From Bacteroides sp. (lineage in GTDB: Bacteria; Bacteroidota; Bacteroidia; Bacteroidales; Bacteroidaceae): 9,715 bases of DNA. Every line of letters starts with the position of its first letter. Positions within the stretch are counted from its first letter, which is position 1. The notes beneath the pieces were generated by a model. It saw only the letters and a list, made by a program, of their open reading frames with translations, did no database searches and was not told where the DNA came from. Below are positions 6,554 to 9,715 of this stretch, in pieces. The DNA lies in NCBI GenBank assembly GCA_019412865.1, contig DXOJ01000393.1:1-9715 (forward strand), in the 5' to 3' direction. A program made the position numbers and the translations under genes.

Positions 6554-7585
6554 TTATCTCAGAAACCATCCGTAATTTTCAGTGTCTTCCCCTCTCAAGG
6601 CTTTCTGAATGCCCACTGCAAAATCTGTGGCGTTCTGATTCCTTTCGAGGAATTTGTCAATATAGGACTGTTTGGCCGCCTCGTTAAGAAGCTGCATCAG
6701 GTCCCAGCATGAAATTTTTGCTCTTCCGCGTAAGCCGAAGTTAGGGTTGTCAATATAGCCTTTGGTGGCTGCATTGATGTTTGAATCACCCAGGATAACT
6801 TTCGGCAATTCTTTCATCTGTGATGCCGGTAAAACCTGGTAAAGCCGTAAACGTCCGATTATCTGGCAGAATTGTTCCTGTGAAATCATTGTTCTCCCCA
6901 GGGTTTCAAGAAGTCTCAAATTTTGTTCGGGATTGAATGTCTGAAACAGTTTTAGTGCGGCTATATAGATATCCGTATCGCCCATCACTTCCAGACGTCC
7001 TGTCAAGCCGTCACATGTCAGCATAAGATTACTGCATACCCTGACTCTCCATCCGATAAAGATTTTAAATTTTTCAGGGGATTTTTTTCCGTACAGGTTC
7101 TCTTCGTTCAGGCTTCTTACGCCGCCGATACAAAGATGCACTTCCTCACCGTTTATTTCCCGACATATGGTTCGGATATGAAAACAGAATGCCATTCTCT
7201 GATAATAGATGGTTTCGTCTTCAGGTTTGAGTTCTTCCTTCCTTTTTGTCAGTGCGGAAGGATGTCTGCCTAAAATCTTGTGTGAGACTCTGATTTCCGT
7301 ATTACCGAAAGTTTCTCCTGCAAAAAACATGCTTGCCGCCTCCTCAATACGGTGTATAAAAGTCTGGTGGCTGATTGTAAGCTGGTTGTCTCCAAAGCTG
7401 GGTACAATACAGTTCGTTTCCAGTTCTTCAAGTGTAATGCCTGAAGTGTTTGATTCAATAAAATTGGGATGTTCCTTCTTCTGTTCCTTTTCTGATACGA
7501 TTACTGCATCTTCGATAAAGGTTGGGTTGACCATACCCATTCTTGTCATCCTTGTGGATGGTAATAATAAATTGGTTGTTTCCAT
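6554..7585 (-). CDS. DUF3871 family protein
   Basis: The 343-aa protein matches my memory of the DUF3871 family along most of its length. The blocks include NFIESNTSGITLEEL (41-55), QLTISHQTFI (68-77), EIRVSHKILGRHP, YYQRMAFCFHI, CIGGVRSLNEENLYGKKS, GYIDNPNFG and, at the C-terminus, ERNQNATDFAVGIQKALRG. The length is as expected for the family and no break is seen. DUF3871 members occur in Bacteroidetes, usually in plasmid- or phage-like surroundings. Their biochemical role is unknown to me, and a resemblance to the plasmid/phage DUF932 group is plausible but unproved. There is no signal peptide or membrane span. It appears as a single-gene unit between two hairpins (7622-7677 upstream, 6481-6530 downstream). 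The ATG at 7585 gives METTNLLLPS; its leader is AT-rich with no clear Shine-Dalgarno. Confidence 0.87.
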   Translation of the reverse strand: METTNLLLPSTRMTRMGMVNPTFIEDAVIVSEKEQKKEHPNFIESNTSGITLEELETNCIVPSFGDNQLTISHQTFIHRIEEAASMFFAGETFGNTEIRVSHKILGRHPSALTKRKEELKPEDETIYYQRMAFCFHIRTICREINGEEVHLCIGGVRSLNEENLYGKKSPEKFKIFIGWRVRVCSNLMLTCDGLTGRLEVMGDTDIYIAALKLFQTFNPEQNLRLLETLGRTMISQEQFCQIIGRLRLYQVLPASQMKELPKVILGDSNINAATKGYIDNPNFGLRGRAKISCWDLMQLLNEAAKQSYIDKFLERNQNATDFAVGIQKALRGEDTENYGWFLR

Positions 7586-7621
7586 ATTTTTATAGTTTTT
7601 AATTGGTTAATAAAATCCGAT

Positions 7622-7677
7622 AAAAGAAAAAGCCAAGAGGTTTATTTCTTTGCTTTTACAAATATTCCTCTTAGCTT
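7622..7677 (-). terminator. Terminator-like hairpin that begins inside the 36-aa gene
   Basis: CCTCTTAGCTT (7667-7677) pairs with AAGCCAAGAGG (7630-7640) with one mismatch and a 26-nt loop. On the minus strand it is followed by TTTTCTTTTA. The first arm lies in the last codons of the 36-aa reading frame, and that frame's stop codon lies in the loop, so translating ribosomes should influence whether it forms. The T-run ends 36 nt before the DUF3871 ATG. Confidence 0.78.
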
Positions 7678-7752
7678 CTTGATTCCCTTGAGTATGGATG
7701 TGGTTACCTCAAGGATGGTTATAATTACGTCCTGTGCCTTATCATAATCCAT
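7642..7752 (-). CDS. Putative 36-aa amphipathic cationic peptide
   Basis: Translating the minus strand from ATG at 7752 gives 36 residues to TAA at 7642-7644. The opening MDYDKAQDVIITILEV is acidic then hydrophobic, TTSILKGIKKLRGIF is a likely amphipathic helix, and the end is Lys-rich (VKAKK). The alternation of hydrophobic and lysine residues is what one sees in membrane-active peptides, such as small toxins and bacteriocin-like peptides. That is inference from composition only; I recognise no family. It lies 13 nt after the 54-aa frame and just before a terminator-like hairpin, which supports a real two-gene unit. No strong ribosome binding site is visible, so it may depend on coupling to the upstream gene. 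Confidence 0.55.
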   Translation of the reverse strand: MDYDKAQDVIITILEVTTSILKGIKKLRGIFVKAKK

Positions 7753-7765
7753 TCACTAGACGTTT

Positions 7766-7930
7766 CTATGGGTTTTCAGTTGTTACATTGCCTGTATCAA
7801 CTTTACTTGCGGCGGATTTACGTTTGCTCCTGCCACCATACTTCTCTACAAGTTCCACAATAGTTGAACCTGCCACGATGATCTCAGCAATGTATGCTGC
7901 GATTCTGATTCCTTTCATTAAATGTTTCAT
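7766..7930 (-). CDS. Putative 54-aa hydrophobic small protein
   Basis: The minus-strand frame from ATG 7930 to TAG 7766-7768 encodes 54 residues. AAGAGAAAA just before the ATG is a plausible Bacteroides-type ribosome binding site. A basic start (MKHLMKGIR) is followed by a hydrophobic helix IAAYIAEIIVAGSTIVELV (about 10-28), then a basic patch GGRSKRKSAASK and a polar tail. It could be a single-pass membrane peptide or an amphipathic helix lying on the membrane. A second very small peptide gene follows after 13 nt. The pair could be structural, regulatory or toxic; the sequence does not decide. I know no named family for it. Confidence 0.6.
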   Translation of the reverse strand: MKHLMKGIRIAAYIAEIIVAGSTIVELVEKYGGRSKRKSAASKVDTGNVTTENP

Positions 7931-8081
7931 TTTTCTCTTGATTTTAATTGTTAGTTAATAATATGTTCTTGTTCTCTTTTCTCTTGTTTTTATTCTTGTC
8001 ATATATAAGGGTTTAAGGTGAAGAGGGAAGGAGAAGAAAGGGAAGTAAAATGAATGATAAGGAAAAGGAGAAGAAAAAAAT
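7931..8081 (-). promoter_or_regulatory. Long pyrimidine-rich leader of the small-peptide unit
   Basis: About 150 bases separate the hairpin at 8074-8123 from the 54-aa start. On the minus strand the first half (about 8095 to 8010) is almost all C and T. The second half carries four CAAGA copies (complements at 7936-7940, 7967-7971, 7982-7986 and 7994-7998), the last of which lies at the ribosome binding site. TATATATG near 8003-8010 differs at one position from the Bacteroides -7 consensus TAnnTTTG, but no matching -33 element is evident. No gene is seen here. Confidence 0.35.
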
Positions 8082-8123
8082 AAAGAGCCGTTATCAAGAC
8101 TCTTCGTCCTGACTTGGCTCTTT
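8074..8123 (-). terminator. Terminator after the tiny hydrophobic ORF
   Basis: AAAGAGCC (8082-8089) is exactly inverted as GGCTCTTT (8116-8123) with a 26-nt loop. On the minus strand it is followed by one A and then seven T residues (8080 to 8074). It begins 10 nt after the stop codon of the 32-aa frame at 8133-8231, which is the main reason to take that frame seriously. Confidence 0.8.
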
Positions 8124-8132
8124 GATAGGCTG

Positions 8133-8231
8133 TCATACTTTCATTGCCCAGACTGTAGCTGTAATAATTACCGGTACCGCTGCTATCCTTCGAATTGAAT
8201 CTCCCAATGATCTTCTAAGTATTGGGCTCAA
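8133..8231 (-). CDS. Possible tiny hydrophobic peptide (32 aa, TTG start)
   Basis: From TTG at 8231 the minus strand encodes 32 residues to TGA: a basic first part (SPILRRSLGDSIRR) and a hydrophobic second part (IAAVPVIITATVWAMKV). The start is weak, with no Shine-Dalgarno and an in-frame stop 15 nt upstream. A 14-codon frame from ATG at 8272 ends in a TGA that overlaps this TTG. So this is either two coupled mini-frames or one small gene with a frameshift. The IRRIAAVPVII stretch faintly resembles IRIAAYIAEII in the 54-aa peptide, so the two could be diverged copies. The terminator just downstream supports transcription. Confidence is low. Confidence 0.3.
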   Translation of the reverse strand: MSPILRRSLGDSIRRIAAVPVIITATVWAMKV

Positions 8232-8272
8232 CCCGGAAATTGTTTAATCTTGTTTGAAGCTGTGTGCACCAT

Positions 8273-8507
8273 TTAGTACCGGTGCAATCTCTGTGCTTCA
8301 ATTTATTCTCATCTATAAGGATTTCGGGTGATGGGAGGGGGAGAAAAACGGCCTGATATTATATCTTGATAATGAGAGGAAGCCGGATGGTCTAAAAGAA
8401 TGACCTGTATGATCACTGAAGTCATATGAATTGTAAATATCAGAGTTATATACAATTAAAGAATAATCCCGGTTACTTTTTATCTTTCTGTTAAAATAGC
8501 CTCTTTC
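8273..8507. other. Gene-free intergenic stretch with inverted repeats
   Basis: No credible gene is seen between the tiny minus-strand frames and the promoter of the nuclease gene. Two short inverted repeats stand out: TATGA/TCATA (8408-8412 and 8422-8426) and AATTGTA/TACAATT (8429-8435 and 8451-8457). TGCACC/GGTGCA (8265-8270 and 8281-8286) flanks the ATG of the 14-codon frame. As the space between divergent transcription units it should hold a minus-strand promoter, but I cannot place one. Confidence 0.4.
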
Positions 8508-8510
8508 TGC

Positions 8511-8540
8511 TTGATTTTTACTTGATTATTGCTACTTTTG
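8511..8540 (+). promoter_or_regulatory. Bacteroides-type promoter of the nuclease gene
   Basis: TACTTTTG at 8533-8540 fits the -7 consensus TAnnTTTG fully, and TTG at 8511-8513 lies exactly 19 bp upstream in the -33 position. This is the clearest vegetative promoter in the window. It predicts a leader of about 100 nt, which contains a small hairpin GAGGC/GCCTC (8566-8570 and 8581-8585). Confidence 0.72.
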
Positions 8541-8650
8541 TACATAAGTGTCGGGAAGGTTTATTGAGGCATTTTTAACGGCCTCTCGTGTTGGTTATAC
8601 AATGAGATATTTCCGCGATTTGATTTTGAAATTATAAAAATAGAAAGCAC

Positions 8651-9505
8651 ATGGGAACAGAAGGAATTCAGGATAAATATGTAAATCCATATACCGATTT
8701 TGGATTTAAACTGCTTTTTGGAACAGCTATGAATAAGGAGTTGTTAATTAGCTTTTTAAATGCGCTCTTATTCAAGGAGGAAGTAATCAAGGATGTAACT
8801 TATCTTAATGCAGAGCATCTTGGAACACAGGAATATGACCGTCGGGCCGTATTTGATGTATATTGTGAGAATGAGAAGGGAGAGAAGTTCCTGGTTGAAA
8901 TGCAGCGTGGCGAGCAGCAGTTCTTTAAGGACCGCAGTGTCTTTTATTCCACTTTCCCTATTCGTGAACAGGCTAAACGAGGGGAATGGGATTATGAGTT
9001 GAAGGCTGTTTATGTAGTGGGTATCCTGAATTTTTCCTTTGACAATTCTGATGAGGAGTATTTCCATCATGAGGTGAAACTTGTGGATCTTTACACGCAC
9101 AAGGTGTTCTATGATAAACTTACCTTTGTTTATCTTGAGATGCCCAAATTCAATAAGACTGAGGATGAGTTGGAGAGTATGTTTGACAAGTGGCTTTTTG
9201 TCCTGCGTAACCTTGCCTCTCTGCTTGAACGTCCCAGAGCATTACAGAACAGAGTTTTTGACCGCCTCTTTGAAACTGCGGAGATAGCTAAGTTTACCAA
9301 GACTGAACTGAGTGAATATTGGGACAGTCTGAAAAATTTCCGTGACTGGTATAGTGTTATATCTACGGCGGAAAAGAAAGGAAGGGAAGAAGGAAGAGAG
9401 GAAGAAAAAAGAGAGAATGCTCGTAATTTTAAAAAGTTAGGAATAACTATTGATGTTATTTCACAGGCTACTGGACTGTCTAAAGAAGAAATAGAAAAGT
9501 TATAG
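8651..9505 (+). CDS. Rpn-family PD-(D/E)XK nuclease (recombination-promoting nuclease / putative transposase)
   Basis: The 284-aa protein has the full layout of the Bacteroides-type PD-(D/E)XK nuclease/putative transposase family related to E. coli Rpn (YhgA-like) proteins. The opening YVNPYTDFGFKLLFGTAMNKELLISFLNALL is the family N-terminal signature. The catalytic elements are Asp69 in RRAVFDVYC and Glu83-x-Gln85 in FLVEMQ, the usual D...ExQ form. LKAVYVVGILNF, DLYTHKVFYDKLTFVYLEMPKF and the WLFVLRNL helix follow. The C-terminus is a charged repeat (EKKGREEGREEEKRE) and a short helical tail (LGITIDVISQATGLSKEEIEKL), as is typical. E. coli Rpn proteins are DNA endonucleases linked to recombination and, in later work, to phage defence with an internally started antitoxin. 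Here the only in-frame ATG in the second half that could do this is Met177 (9179), without a good ribosome binding site. No frameshift is visible and it has its own promoter and terminator. Confidence 0.92.
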   Translation: MGTEGIQDKYVNPYTDFGFKLLFGTAMNKELLISFLNALLFKEEVIKDVTYLNAEHLGTQEYDRRAVFDVYCENEKGEKFLVEMQRGEQQFFKDRSVFYSTFPIREQAKRGEWDYELKAVYVVGILNFSFDNSDEEYFHHEVKLVDLYTHKVFYDKLTFVYLEMPKFNKTEDELESMFDKWLFVLRNLASLLERPRALQNRVFDRLFETAEIAKFTKTELSEYWDSLKNFRDWYSVISTAEKKGREEGREEEKRENARNFKKLGITIDVISQATGLSKEEIEKL

Positions 9506-9531
9506 TGTAAATCTTAAATATGTTATTTGTG

Positions 9532-9570
9532 AAGGGAATATGCGGATGATTACTGTGTATTCCCTTTTTT
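9532..9570 (+). terminator. Intrinsic terminator of the nuclease gene
   Basis: AAGGGAATA (9532-9540) is exactly inverted as TATTCCCTT (9558-9566), with a 17-nt loop and a T-run to 9570. It lies 27 nt after the stop codon on the same strand. Confidence 0.9.
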
Positions 9571-9715
9571 ATAGGGATCATGAAAGAATAATCTAATAAT
9601 TTATCTATCTAATAGTTTATTGGCTTTATTAAAAAATAGTTGTTTTTTTGTTTTAGTTGTAATATTTATCTCATAAGTATTATCTTGTGTTTGAATTTTG
9701 GATAAAAATAGATTC

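Noticed and set aside
2621..8123. The series of hairpins as an attC-like integron cassette array or a CRISPR array.
   Set aside because: The stems share no common sequence or attC consensus, spacing follows gene lengths, T-runs follow each stem, there is no tyrosine integron integrase and no regular repeat-spacer pattern.
1085..8541. The 9-base repeat TACTTTTGT at 1085-1093 and 8533-8541 as possible att sites flanking the island.
   Set aside because: The sequence matches the Bacteroides -7 promoter consensus, and the right copy has a proper -33 element, so promoter use explains it better. Nine bases over 7.4 kb of AT-rich DNA is weak evidence.
1352..9573. The 13-base repeat TCCCTTTTTTATA at 1352-1364 and 9561-9573.
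   Set aside because: At the right it is simply the terminator tail of the nuclease gene. The rest is a low-complexity T-run, so a shared origin or att role is not supported.
9571..9715. AT-rich right end searched for a gene, promoter or att site.
   Set aside because: Nothing beyond AT-rich sequence could be supported in these 145 bases.

Overview
The window looks like chromosome of a gut Bacteroides or close relative carrying an accessory island. The supporting signs are an S1 sulfatase at the left edge, a DUF3871-family protein (a family I know only from Bacteroidetes), a good Bacteroides-type promoter (TTG, 19 bp, TAnnTTTG) before the last gene, moderately AT-rich DNA, and mostly weak A-rich ribosome binding sites.

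Layout. Positions 1-1026 hold the 3' part of a plus-strand sulfatase. Positions 1027-1750 hold no gene I can defend, only AT-rich inverted and direct repeats. From about 1750 to 8272 everything runs on the minus strand, so transcription goes right to left. Read in that direction the order is: tiny hydrophobic ORFs (8272-8133); a 54-aa and a 36-aa peptide gene (7930-7642); a DUF3871 protein (7585-6554); three small unknown proteins of 71, 73 and 91 aa (6450-5675); a 518-aa cysteine-rich acidic protein, an M28/M20-like metallopeptidase and a 116-aa unknown protein (5574-2712); and a serine recombinase (2536-1862). Positions 8651-9505 hold a plus-strand Rpn/PD-(D/E)XK nuclease gene with its own promoter and terminator.

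The minus-strand block is divided by six hairpin-plus-T-run elements, all oriented for leftward transcription (near 8100, 7650, 6505, 5625, 2655 and 1775). Three of them end only about 30-36 nt before the next start codon. That leaves little room for a separate promoter, so they may be partial terminators, antitermination sites or RNA-processing sites rather than operon ends.

Functionally the block resembles a plasmid- or phage-derived island: one site-specific recombinase and a set of small unknown proteins, with no relaxase, replication protein or phage structural gene inside the window. The unusual members are an apparently intact metallopeptidase placed between two unknown proteins, the large zinc-ribbon protein, and the pair of very small membrane-active-looking peptides. 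No complete defence or conjugation system can be demonstrated from this window, and no island boundaries (att repeats) could be proven.
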